A DNA stretch of 64,000 nt from Antedon mediterranea (taxonomy: Eukaryota; Echinodermata; Crinoidea; Comatulida; Antedonidae), in assembly GCF_964355755.1 (NCBI RefSeq), contig NC_092671.1:15108501-15172500 (forward strand), in the 5' to 3' direction. Shown piece by piece: positions 32,001-44,500 of the stretch; positions within the stretch are counted from its first letter, which is position 1, and each line of letters opens with the position of its first letter. A model generated the notes under the pieces. It saw only the letters and a program-made list of their open reading frames with translations, ran no database searches and was not told where the DNA came from. A program made the translations under genes and the position numbers.

Positions 32001-35000
32001 TACATCCATTAATCATTATCAAATAATATTCCATATAAAATCATTTTTGCTTTAATCATCTCTATTCTATTCTTCAGATACCAATCCATGTGACTCAGTT
32101 GATTGTAAAAATGGTGGAAATTGTTACATTAATTCTTATTATCAAGTTTATTGTGAATGTCAAGATTGTTATTCTGGAACATACTGTGAAAAATGTAAGT
32201 TTGTTGAATTTTGATCAACAATTATTATTTTTTCTATCTTAGTTACAATTACTAAAGTTATTTGAAATAAAACTAACAATTTATTAATTTAAATATAATG
32301 GAATTATACACTTTTTTCTTACAGATAATGATCCTTGTAGTGATGATAGTAATCCATGTGAAAACTCTGGTCTCTGTATTTCTGAGGGTTGTAATTTTTG
32401 GTGTAAATGTCCAGCATGCTATACTGGTGAAAGTTGTGAAAATGGTAAAACACTGTCTAATATTACATATATTACATTAACCTCTTTGTTAGAAAATGAG
32501 TAAAAATGTATGCCTAAATAAAACTTATGATATGTTTTTCAGTGTTGTAACTAGTAAACAAAAATTAACAGCTAAAACATTATTTCATTTGATGAATTTT
32601 TACTTTATTGTTTTACAGAAATTGATCCTTGCAGTGATATTGACTGTAATGGTGGCAAATGTGACGTAATCTCAACTAATTCAGTGTGTTCATACCAATG
32701 TATTAACTGTCCTGCTCACTATTCTGGAGATAACTGTGAAATATGTAAGTTACTTAATTATACATTCATTAATCATTATCAAATAATATTCCATATAAAA
32801 TCATTTGCTTTAATCATCTCTATTCTATTCTTCAGATACCAATCCATGTGACTCAGTTGATTGTAAAAATGGTGGAAATTGTTACATTAATTCTTATTAC
32901 CAAGTTTATTGCGAGTGTCAAGATTGTTATTCTGGAACATACTGTGAAAAATGTAAGTTTGTTGAATTTCGAATCCAAAATTTCTTATCTTAGTTCATTG
33001 AAATAAAAATAACAATTTATACACATTTTTCTTACAGATAATGATCCTTGTAATAATTATAGTAATCCATGTGAAAACTCTGGTCTCTGTATTTCTGAGG
33101 GTTGTAATTTTTGGTGTAAATGTCCAGCATGCTATACTGGTGAAAGTTGTGAAAATGGTAAAACACTGTCTAATATTACATATATTACATGAACCTCTTT
33201 GTTAGAAAATGAGTAAAAATTTATGGCTAAATAAAACTTATGATATGTTTTTCAGTGTTGTAACTAGTAAACAAAAATTAACAGCTAAAACATTATTTCA
33301 TTTGATGACATTTTACTTTATTGTTTTACAGAAATTGATCCTTGCAGTGATATTGACTGTAATGGTGGTAAATGTGACGTAATCTCAACAGATTCAGTGT
33401 GTTCATACCAATGTATTAACTGTCCTGCTCACTATTCTGGAGATAACTGTGAAATATGTAAGTTACTTAATTATACATCCATTAATCATTATCAAATAAT
33501 ATTCCATATAAAATCATTTTTGCTTTAATCATCTCTATTCTATTCTTCAGATACCAATCCATGTGACTCAGTTGATTGTAAAAATGGTGGAAATTGTTAC
33601 ATTAATTCTTATTATCAAGTTTATTGTGAATGTCAAGATTGTTATTCTGGAACATACTGTGAAAAATGTAAGTTTGTTGAATTTTGATCAACAATTATTA
33701 TTTTTTCTATCTTAGTTACAATTACTAAAGTTATTTGAAATAAAACTAACAATTTATTAATTTAAATATAATGGAATTATACACTTTTTTCTTACAGATA
33801 ATGATCCTTGTAGTGATGATAGTAATCCATGTGAAAACTCTGGTCTCTGTATTTCTGAGGGTTGTAATTTTTGGTGTAAATGTCCAGCATGCTATACTGG
33901 TGAAAGTTGTGAAAATGGTAAAACACTGTCTAATATTACATATATTACATTAACCTCTTTGTTAGAAAATGAGTAAAAATGTATGCCTAAATAAAACTTA
34001 TGATATGTTTTTCAGTGTTGTAACTAGTAAACAAAAATTAACAGCTAAAACATTATTTCATTTGATGAATTTTTACTTTATTGTTTTACAGAAATTGATC
34101 CTTGCAGTGATATTGACTGTAATGGTGGCAAATGTGACGTAATCTCAACTAATTCAGTGTGTTCATACCAATGTATTAACTGTCCTGCTCACTATTCTGG
34201 AGATAACTGTGAAATATGTAAGTTACTTAATTATACATTCATTAATCATTATCAAATAATATTCCATATAAAATCATTTGCTTTAATCATCTCTATTCTA
34301 TTCTTCAGATACCAATCCATGTGACTCAGTTGATTGTAAAAATGGTGGAAATTGTTACATTAATTCTTATTACCAAGTTTATTGCGAGTGTCAAGATTGT
34401 TATTCTGGAACATACTGTGAAAAATGTAAGTTTGTTGAATTTTGAATCCAAAATTTCTTATCTTAGTTCATTGAAATAAGAATAACAATTTATACACATT
34501 TTTCTTACAGATAATGATCCTTGTAATAATTATAGTAATCCATGTGAAAACTCTGGTCTCTGTATTTCTGAGGGTTGTAATTTTTGGTGTAAATGTCCCG
34601 CATGCTATACTGGTGACAGTTGTGAAAATGGTAAGACACTGTCTAACATCTTACATATATTTAATGAACCTTTTTGTTAGAAATGAGTACAAATCAACTA
34701 ATTTGAAAATGTAATGCCTAAATACAATTTATGATAGGTTGTAACTAGTAAACAAAAATCAAGAGCAAAAACATTATTTAATTTGATGACATTTTACTTT
34801 ATTGTTTTACAGAAATTGATCCTTGCAGTGATATTGACTGTAATGGTGGCAAATGTGATGTAATCTCAACTGATTCAGTGTGTTCATACCAATGTATTAA
34901 CTGTCCTGCTCACTATTCTGGAGATAACTGTGAAATATGTAAATTAACTTATTATACATTCATAATCATTATCAAGTATGCCTTATAACATCATTTGTGC

Positions 35001-38000
35001 TTTAATCATCTTTATTCTATTCTTCAGATACCAATCCATGTGACTCAGTTGATTGTAAAAATGGTGGAAATTGTTACATTAATTCTTATTATCAAGTTTA
35101 TTGCACGTGTCAAGATTGTTATTCTGGAACATACTGTGAAAAATGTAAGTTTGTTGAATTTTGATCAACAATTATTATTTTTTCTATCTTAGTTAAAATT
35201 ACTAAAGTTATTTGAAAAAAAACTAACAATTTATTAATTTAAATATAATGGAATTATACACTTTTTTCTTACAGATAATGATCCTTGTAGTGATGATAGT
35301 AATCCATGTGAAAACTCTGGTCTCTGTATTTCTGAGGGTTGTAATTTTTGGTGTAAATGTCCAGCATGCTATACTGGTGAAAGTTGTGAAAATGGTAAAA
35401 CACTCTGTCTAATATTACATATATTACATGAACCTCTTTGTTAGAAAATGAGTAAAAATTTATGGCTAAATAAAACTTATGATATGTTTTTCAGTGTTGT
35501 AACTAGTAAACAAAAATTAACAGCTAAAACATTATTTCATTTGATGACATTTTACTTTATTGTTTTACAGAAATTGATCCTTGCAGTGATATTGACTGTA
35601 ATGGTGGCAAATGTGACGTAATCTCAACAGATTCAGTGTGTTCATACCAATGCATTAATTGTCCTGCTCACTATTCTGGAGATAACTGTGAAATATGTAA
35701 GTTACTTAATTCTACATTCATTAATCATTATCAAATAATATTCCATATAAAATCATTTGTGCTTTAATCATCTCTATTCTATTCTTCAGATACCAATCCA
35801 TGTGACTCAGTTGATTGTAAAAATGGTGGAAATTGTTACATTAATTCTTATTACCAAGTTTATTGCGCGTGTCAAGATTGTTATTCTGGAACATACTGTG
35901 AAAAATGTAAGTTTGTTGAATTTTGAATTCAAAATTATTTACTGCAATTACTTAAGTTATTTGAATTATAATTAACAATTTATACCCATTTTTGTTACAG
36001 ATAATGATCCTTGTAATGATGATAGTAATCCATGTCAAAACTCTGGTCTCTGTATTTCTGAGGGTTGTAATTTTTGGTGTAAATGTCCAGCATGCTATAC
36101 TGGTGACAGTTGTGAATATTGTAAGAATCCTATCTACATACATACAAAGTTCTTATATTAATTATAATTTTACAATTATTATACATTTTTCTTATAAAAT
36201 AATAATTAATCATTTCAGCATTATTTTCAAATCATTTTGAAAGGTCTTACTTTCCATCCTCCTATCTGTTGTAATTGTAATTTTAATTGTGTTTGTATGA
36301 ATTTATTTCACTAAATTTTAATAAATTATTTTCTACTTAGACATTAACCCTTGTGAAGATGTGAATTGTAATGGCGGGCAATGTGTAGTTATTTCAAACA
36401 TCAGTCAGTGCACATATGAATGTACCAACTGTCCATATGGCTATACTGGAAACAATTGTGAAACTTGTAAGTACAGTATTCAATTACTTGTTAAAGCATT
36501 CCATTTGGTTATAAATTCCCTGAAATCATAACTTTTAGATGTCATTTATTACCTCCACCAGAATTGCAGGAGGTTATGAGGTAAATCGGGTGTGTTTGTT
36601 TCTGTCTATATTTGTTGGTTAGCAGGATATATTATGTTTTATTTGTGTTATAATGGTTATACTTTATATTTGTGGGTAAATAAAAGAAAGTAGAAAACTG
36701 TATTGCCTCATTTTCATAAGATTTTAAAGGATGGTTTCATAGCTGTATGGAAACATGCGATTTAATTTTCATATGCCTAGGCAGAGCTTTTAGTTATGTG
36801 TATGTTATGTTTTTTTCATTTCAGAATGAAAAAAAAAAAACTGGCCAACATAAATTTTCAAAACTACACTGTTTCTATTCAAGTTATTCCTTCTTCTTGT
36901 TATTTTGAGACAAATAAATTATTACTAATAACTTTTTTCCCTTCTTTTTAGATATTGACCCTTGTCAATACACTGATTGTGAAAATAATGGAACTTGTGT
37001 AGTTAAACCAGACCACACTACTGAATGTAAATGTAAAGAGTGTTATTCTGGCACTCTATGTCAAGACTGTGAGTAAAATCTAAAGCTCTGTCTACACTAT
37101 TAAAATTGATGTGACAAAAAAATGTAATATGCCCATATATGGATAGACACGATGATGTCATATCACTACCATATTTGGCCACATCACACTTTTTTATCAA
37201 ACTAGTTTGATAGTGTAGACAAAGCTTAATAACATTATTCTTATTCCATGTATATTAATATATGTAATATTTTAAACATTTAGCTTTGTATATAGAAAAG
37301 ACTGATTAAAGAATTTTTCTTGTTAGAAACTCATAAACCGTTGCTAATAATTAACTTTAAAGTACATGAATGAAGATATATTCTAGTTGCGCATAAAATA
37401 TGTTGAAATTTAGAGTCAAAAGAGGATAACCGTATTATGGTGTTTTAAAAATATTTAATAACTATGTTATGTTTTTTTTTACTAGATGTAAGCAGTGCAT
37501 GCGATAGTCATAAATGTGGTAATGGTGGCGTGTGTGAATCAACTGGATGTAATACGTACAAGTGTGTTTGTCCCATGTGTTACACTGGACGATACTGTGC
37601 CTCCCGTAAGACTTCACTCTCTTTTAAATACAAATTTGTCTGCACATCAGTACATTCATATTGCTTATGTATATATATTATTAGGCTAATAGAAATCCAA
37701 AGACAAATTACTGAAATAAAATAAGCAAAAAGCTAAATCAAAATGATAAATTAAAACAACCAGAAAAATTTGCAGAGCTTTTGGGTAACAGTAACCCTTC
37801 ATCAGTATAAGGAGTACCTAATTATTTAGGTTTTTAAGATCTTCTGTAATCTCTAACTGTAATTACTGTTTGTTTCAATATCATATTTTTATACACTAAC
37901 AGGAGTTGATCCATGTGAAAATCATGGGTGCCAAAACAATGGAGTTTGTATTCCACTTGTACCATCGTGTGAACGCTACAGGTGTTGGTGCCGTCGTGGA

Positions 38001-38299
38001 ACTACTGGCAATAGATGTCAATGTAAGTATGAACACGGATTACAAAATGTATGTGTTTATGCGTTTGTTACCTAATTAACAATGCCTCTCGGAGTACAGT
38101 GATTTATTTGTTACTAACAAGACTCCTATGTCATAATTAACAATGCCTCTCGGTCTACAGTGATTTATTTGTTACTAACAAGACTCCTATGTCATAATTA
38201 ACAATGCCTCTCGGAGTACAGTGATTTATGTGATAAGACTAACATTTTACAATTTTACTTGCAGATACTTCTGGTTACTACGCCCCATACGGAGGATAA
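29005..38299 (+). CDS. Gene B: secreted protein of 30 tandem EGF-like domains
   Basis: A complete gene of 32 coding exons whose joined length is 3726 bases (1241 aa plus stop). Exon B1 codes for a signal peptide, B2-B31 each code for one EGF-like domain, and B32 codes for a short tail G-Y-Y-A-P-Y-G-G. The ATG at 29005 has a strong context (A at -3, G at +4) and directly precedes a hydrophobic 18-residue leader. All introns are phase 1. The chain has ten X and ten Y seven-Cys domains: the first domain is X, the last is Y, and all others form adjacent Y-X pairs. No membrane anchor is present. Gene C is a close paralog with the same first two exons and the same kind of tail. The function is not known to me; an extracellular fibre or matrix role is inferred from architecture. 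Confidence 0.9.
29429..31038 (+). CDS. Gene B exons B2-B6
   Basis: B2 29429-29563 (X, the lone first domain, starting G-Y-I-P-V-G-D-P-C), B3 29910-30023 (eight-Cys), B4 30384-30509 (Y), B5 30690-30806 (X), B6 30919-31038 (eight-Cys). B4-B6 form the first and most diverged copy of the Y-X-8 module that fills the rest of the gene. The Y domains of this gene have C-x2-C instead of C-x-C before the final loop. Confidence 0.88.
31146..34640. repeat. 1473-bp higher-order repeat of six exons
   Basis: Module spacings alternate 713, 760, 713, 760, 721 and 758 bp. Exon starts from B7 to B15 are each exactly 1473 bp before those from B13 to B21. The introns match as well, down to shared small differences. 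A six-exon block (two modules) was therefore duplicated recently. Confidence 0.93.
31146..36120 (+). CDS. Gene B repeated three-exon module, B7-B27
   Basis: Seven modules of Y (126 bp), X (117 bp) and eight-Cys (120 bp) exons. Coordinates: B7 31146-31271, B8 31363-31479, B9 31565-31684; B10 31859-31984, B11 32078-32194, B12 32325-32444; B13 32619-32744, B14 32836-32952, B15 33038-33157; B16 33332-33457, B17 33551-33667, B18 33798-33917; B19 34092-34217, B20 34309-34425, B21 34511-34630; B22 34813-34938, B23 35028-35144, B24 35275-35394; B25 35571-35696, B26 35790-35906, B27 36001-36120. Copies differ by few residues: B9 has N-H-Y, B12 S-D-D and B15 N-N-Y in the same loop, and B23 and B26 have T or A where others have E. 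Confidence 0.92.
36341..38299 (+). CDS. Gene B 3' exons B28-B32
   Basis: B28 36341-36466 (Y), B29 36952-37068 (X), B30 37486-37605 (eight-Cys), B31 37903-38022 (Y, the lone last domain, with a C-x-C-R-R-G-T-T-G end), B32 38265-38299 (tail and TAA at 38297-38299). B28-B30 are a diverged Y-X-8 module. The tail T-S-G-Y-Y-A-P-Y-G-G is rich in Tyr and Gly. Confidence 0.87.
36467..36951 (+). other. Intron B28-B29 with repeat-derived text
   Basis: The stretch acctccaccagaattgcagg...gggtgtgtttgtttctgtct (about 36550-36640) resembles a dispersed repeat of marine invertebrates. No element ends are clear. Confidence 0.35.
37083..37226. mobile_element. MITE in intron B29-B30
   Basis: AAGCTCTGTCTACACTAT at 37083-37100 pairs with ATAGTGTAGACAAAGCTT ending near 37226 with a single difference. 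The element is ~144 bp, has no ORF, and is flanked by TA on both sides. Confidence 0.85.
38074..38229. repeat. 61-bp minisatellite, ~2.6 copies
   Basis: Units start at 38074, 38135 and 38196 (aattaacaatgcctctcgg). The last is cut off 35 bp before exon B32. It lies entirely in intron B31-B32. Confidence 0.93.
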
Positions 38300-41200
38300 T
38301 ATGAAATAAATATTATATAAATAAGCAGGAATTGTGTGAAAACAATGTTTAACACGATTCTATTTCTATCACATCTCCAATAATCATTCAGTAAGATATT
38401 TCTAATATTTGTGAATTTATTTATATTATATAATATATTTGGTAATTTTAATACTGTTTTATAAGAATTTATATTAATAAATGAATAAATATGTAAAAGT
38501 TAATTTATCTTCATTAAGATAATAATAATAGGGCCTAATAATAATACATTTTTAGAGCGCATACAGGGTAAAGCCTCTTTGCGATTAACAATAGAAAATA
38601 ACAAGTTTCCAATAAAATAAAACTGGAACTAAATATTAAATAATATAATATAAGCATTAATATAACTTTTAGTTTGATAGAATTTGTAGCTAGGGACGTA
38701 CTGTATTTTGAATTTAATGTTACAGTATAATTAATTTGTTACAATGAAATTCATGGGTTTTTGTAAAACCAGAAAAAAATTATTATAATTTATTTATATA
38801 AACGGTGTTCAATTTGAACTAAAATATAAAATAATATGATATTTGATTTGTTTTGTATTTGTTTAGTAGGACATTTACTTTCTACATTTTAATAAACGTA
38901 CTTTTAAAATTAAAATTGTGATTACTTCGTTATTTTTGTTACTCCATAATCAAATAACTTTAAATTAGATAATAGCAAATCTAACAATTATTAAAAGTTG
39001 TGAACGTCTAATTAATTATAGCATTTCTAATGTGAAATGTATTTCATCGATCAGAGTTTAAAGATGTATTGTCTCTCAAAAACATGACGGAAAAATGAAG
39101 ATTAATAAAATCAGACATTGAATAGGCCATTGTGTATTTTTAATTAAGCTGTAGAAAAATGAAAAAAATAATGGTTTCACTTATAAGAAGCCAAATTAAC
39201 TAATTGTCTGAGACAATTTGAGTATTTTTTGCTTTTCAGGTAAATAATTTTTTTTTCGATCCAATTTTTGGTTAAAGTTTAATATTTAAAGTTACATTAA
39301 AATGGCATATTCAACAAAAACATGTTATATATAGTCAACTGATTCATATCTAATGCAAAGTAAACAATGGAATTCACGAAATCACCACTACAATACCACA
39401 AAGCTAAAGAAGTCCTTTTACTTACATTAAATCTTGTGTACAAAACAATTCATTCGAGTTACTACGATACCAACCAATTGTTGCTGTTCTTACCTCGTGT
39501 CTAATATCATTGGTCTTTATGATTCATATTAATCTTTATTGGTCTAATCATAAAAAAAAATGTAATACGAAAATGTTTATAAACTGCAAATAAAATGTAA
39601 AAATATACATAAATATGGTTAATAACATCTCATTAAATTGGTGGTATATTATTGTAAAATGCTTCACTAAAAGTAACATAAACATAATCACTTTACGATT
39701 GTCATTTCTATGACATTCATGACAGACTACAATTTATATTGTCACGTCATTTTCGCCATGACCATAGTCTTTATTGTCATCACCATTGAATCACCATGAC
39801 TACGATCATTATCATTATTTGTTATCATAATCATGGTTACAGTCATTGTCATTTATGTTATGTTATCATCACTGTCAAAACGGTCCAACATGTCTAGCTC
39901 ATCTGTCATCTTTTGTATGATTAGTCCTAGTAATCGTTATTAATGCATATTTTAATATTAAAGTTGATCATCTTAATAGGCCTAATTCGCTTCTATACCC
40001 GGACCCGGATGTGGTTTTTGATATTGGTAACCATAGCATTTATCACTTAGATTTTCTTTTTTCCTATCAAATATTCGTTATTAATCCAGCGTTTTAAAGA
40101 TATTACTTTGCTTCTCTCGTGATCCACTTCTCTCAATCTTCACCCAGGTTAATTGATACTGGTTTCAAAAGAATTTCGGTTGCTATAGTAAGTGCTGGGC
40201 CGAAGATACAACGTGGTGCCGCCTAATGAAAGTAATTCTCAATAAATACTACACAGGTCAAAGGTGTACTAGGCCTATTTAAATAAGGTGTGATTTGCAT
40301 ATTGAGTATACGTTCATCGTGTGGACCACCACCAACCGATACTGTCTCGAGATTCTACAGTACCCTCTCGAGATTCTAACCTTACCATAGATTCTAACCG
40401 TCCAACATTTTTAAACGAGTTTTTAGATTTTATGAAACGTTACAAAAGAATTTTTCAAAGAAAATCCAATCGGTAAGCTTTAGATGTGGAATCCAGGTCA
40501 AGATGTTGGCACAGTTGTGTAGTTATTAGGAACTATACTGTAACGGTTTATAGTCTTTGTTATCACAAAGTTTAATATTGTGGAATCATATTTTGCTTTT
40601 TAAATTTCTCTTTTTATCAACTGTTGGACGACAGCTCAAAGGCTGACCGATATTTGTTATGTTTTTTTTGGTCGTAGTTCTCATTACATTCTTAACTGTG
40701 CGTGTGTACCGAATCACAAATTAAGGTTGCCTCTAATTCAACTTCCTCGACCTTTGTATTTGACATATGTGATAAATATAATGTTTATGCGGCATTTAGT
40801 CTAACCAAGCCCGTAGTCAGAGGTTCGTGCCCTTTTCAAACTTGAGACCACCATTGAAAATGCTATGTGAATGTACAAATCCTAGTCTAGAGTAAGCCTA
40901 AATCTATCTTTCATTCAGTTGGTAACGGTACCCTTTTTGCTAAAAAATACCCCCTCCCTATCCCCCTAACCCCCTAAATCGAACCCTAACCCACCACCCT
41001 CCCCCATGCTTGGTATGCCGTAACTAAAATAATTGTACAGCACTAGACAGTGACCGAGTTATTAACTTAGGAGTTCATGTCTTAAGATGGTTACTAAGGA
41101 ATATGAAAGAATTCCTGTATTGTATACATTGTAGTTATCACCTCGCGTCGGGATTGTCAAGAAGGGATTATTAAAATACTTAATACACTATTTACTTACT

Positions 41201-41391
41201 TCAAGTATTTCGTAAAGAAAAAAATTACTATAAACAGGATCAACATAAATTGTATTCGAACGATTTCAGCTTACTGACGACAAGGACAGTATTGAGTGTT
41301 TAAACAATTGAAATTGTATTGTAGCGAACTAACAGAATGAATGTAAAATATGGTTAAATAGATTAAATGAAGATTAACATATTTAGGCATG
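38300..41391. other. Intergenic region between genes B and C
   Basis: No coding exon was found on either strand. It holds an imperfect CAT/ATG-rich low-complexity stretch (about 39700-39870) and a C-rich stretch (about 40945-41010). Confidence 0.5.
38476..38481 (+). terminator. Candidate poly(A) signal of gene B
   Basis: AATAAA ~180 bp after the stop; another AATAAA at 38305-38310 is very near the stop. Which one is used cannot be told from sequence. Confidence 0.35.
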
Positions 41392-41404
41392 TATATATAT
41401 AAAA
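41392..41404 (+). promoter_or_regulatory. TATA box of gene C
   Basis: TATATATAAAAA lies ~50 bp upstream of the ATG at 41454, the same distance as in gene B. Confidence 0.55.
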
Positions 41405-41453
41405 AAAAATTTTTGTGCAAAATATTTATTATTGGGTCAAGCATACAAGGAAG

Positions 41454-41508
41454 ATGGAACTCCAGTTGTTAATTGTAATTGTAGGGACATTTAGTTTTTC
41501 AAGTGCTG
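41454..41508 (+). CDS. Gene C exon C1: signal peptide
   Basis: MELQLLIVIVGTFSFSSA followed by the first base of a Gly codon, then GTAAGT. It has the same length and phase and a similar sequence as exon B1. The ATG has A at -3 and G at +4. Confidence 0.88.
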
Positions 41509-44500
41509 GTAAGTCAATACTCATTCTGTAATTAAATTGTAGTAGTGAATATGTAAATAAATATATGTATTATCAATTAATGGTTATTCAACATAAATGT
41601 GAATAAATGTGTTCTACTTGTAAATAGTATTTAATCAAACTCAAACTTTGTCCGCCGACACATAAACCAGCATCTAATGTTGAAAAATTATTTTCATACC
41701 TTAGTATGTTTTATTGATAGTAGATATACATACCATTAGAACTTGTAGAAGATATTTTTACTTAACGCTAATGCAATAAATATAAACTCACTCATCATTC
41801 TGCAGTTTATTTCATTTAAATAGGTTTTAATCAACCTAATGACCTATTCCGACACAGGCTAGCATATTATGTTGAAGAATTATTTTGTACTAGCTTAGTA
41901 TTTAGTTTTACTTAACGCTAATACTAGAAATATAAATTAACTTTATTTTAGGCTATATACCCGTTGGTGATCCTTGTCTAAATCACCGATGTGGTGACAA
42001 CGGAATATGCGTTGCAAATGCGTGGGGAACAGGATATTACTGTCAATGTGTGGGATCGTGCTACAGTGGTGCATACTGTGATATATGTAAGTTTATTCTT
42101 TTCATTACTAGTTAATTATTGATAATGTTACAGTATAAACAACTCACTCACTGTCATCCTGATCAAAGATCTGTCAGCAAGCAGCTTTATTTAATTGTTT
42201 TCATATTTATGTTATGTTTAACATCACCATATCCAATATGAAAGTAGCTTTTACCAACTTTATCAACGTCTTACATAGAACTATCATCACATACCATAAC
42301 TGAACAAACCTAACCTATAGCTCTAATTATTAATTATCGAACATTGTCCAATTCTAGATTCCAATCCCTGTTCTGGTGTAACTTGTGGCGATTATGGTTA
42401 TTGTGAAGAGGATGGATGCAGCTTTAACTGCAGATGTGCAAGCTGTTTTACTGGGAGTCAGTGCCAAACATGTAAGACTGTCAAATACAGACAGTAACTA
42501 AAAACAATGTATAACAACAAACTCTTTATTTCCACACGATTGGCAATGTATTATAATTTCTAATATAAAGTATTGTTTCCATATTAATGTGTGGTTTTAT
42601 ACTATTTTTATATTATTTTAAGAATGCGTACTGTTCATAGTAAAGATGTACAGCAATATAATATATTTAAGTTGATAGAAAGTGGGGGCATTTGTCAGTT
42701 TAACATGCTTATAAAATGGTTGCTTCTGCAATGAATAATATCAAAACTAATGATAATACCAGCTTCTAGCTTCGGTATTCATTCAATGGCTTGTACTTCT
42801 TCATATCTGTTGAATTTTCTTCTTTTTTAACACAGCCATTCTTTATATTCATATATTTATTTAATTTTTAAAGGAAATGGTGTAAAGTGAATTGTATTTT
42901 TCAAACGTATAGGTCATCTATCAAATTTGAAACTGTTCAATTGTTTTCATTTGTAGTTAACAATCCTTGCAACGGAGTTAACTGTAACAACGGTCAGTGT
43001 AATACTATTTCAACTTTCAATGACTGTTCTTACCAATGTATTTGTCCACCTTTATATTATGGTACAAATTGTGAAATAGGTGAGTAGATATAATTTGTCT
43101 CCTTATTCATAGCACTCCTATTGTGATCAATAAATTAGAAACTCGACATAAAATTTTACCAAAATGCGGTATCTTCCCCTTAGGCTAATCTTATACCGCC
43201 ATGGTCTAAATATAATGACGACTAGACGAGTTTATTTAACATAATTACAATATAATTGTTTAGAGAAAAACCCATGTGAAACGTTTCATTGTAAAAATGA
43301 CGGAACTTGCATCGTCAACTCTGAATTTGAAGCTGAATGCATATGCCGAGTGTGCTACTCTGGTCACTACTGTGAACAAGGTACGTGTAGTCCTAAGTTA
43401 TTATTAATTCAATATTTTACACTTATGGTAAACCACAAATTTAAAAATGTTTACAGCCTACTGTATGCCTGTACCATATAATGTTTTCTTGGAGGAAACC
43501 AGTCTTTTAAAGCATTCAATAGAGATAAATACAATTTTAATTTTTCTAAATACACAACAAACAAGAAACTATAATATTATAAACAGTCGTCAATTATCTT
43601 CATTGATCTAAAATATGAATCCTGTTTCAGAAGCACCATCTAAATAATTTCAGATAACATAACACTCTACTTATATTATCAAATTTAGCTTGAATCGAAA
43701 GGGAGGTACTGCCAAAAGAAAATATCTCGCTATCTGTCCCTCTATGGGATTCAAACATTAGCCAAAATGATGGAGAATGTCTAAAATGATTATGAATATT
43801 TTAGAAAGTTTATCATAGTAGGCATGTACCTCTTTTTAATTTGTGTGACAATAGTTTAAAAGCAAAATGGTAAAAGACACCAATTCAATTTTATCCTAAC
43901 AAAATTATTTCTTGAACGACTATTATCCGAAGTTATGAACTAGACAAGATAAAGTGAGTGTTTTATCTCCATTTAGCAATTAATCCATGTGCCGGTATAA
44001 ACTGCAATGGTGGAAGATGTGTCGTCGTTCAAACATCCACTGAATGTGGTTACCAATGTACAGATTGTCCACCTTGGTACAGTGGAATTTACTGTCAAAC
44101 ATGTAAGTATTGCCGTCCATAACAATTCTACAGAAACGGTACTATTTTTGTCTGAACTTTTCTTTCTGAGAAACGATCAATTGAAAATTATATAAAATTC
44201 TTCAAAATGATGGCAATTCGAAAGCTTAAATAAATTGTAGTCTTTGATCACAGATCAACTGGTATTATATTGATAATCTACCGACTTAAGTAGTTTGTTA
44301 TTTCTTTACCACTGATTTTCAATAAAATACAAATAAATTAAATTCCTAAAGCAAAGAATTTAGTTTAAATATTTGAGTATGTGTTTACCGCATAATTACA
44401 TGCTGTCAAAGCGTAACTCCAAACAACCGAGTCGAATTCAATTGTTAGAATATTCATTTATAAAGAAGTTGAAAAGTGTAACAATGTAAGTAGATTTAAA

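Noticed and set aside
37495-37689. Alternative frame ORF overlapping exon B30
   Set aside because: It is a shadow frame; the EGF frame has the cysteines and both splice sites.
37770-37805. A second hammerhead-like sequence on the - strand (CTGATGA followed by a GGGT/ACCC stem)
   Set aside because: The GAAA core is AAAA, position 10.1 is an unpaired A, and no NUH cleavage triplet can be placed, so at best it is a decayed copy.
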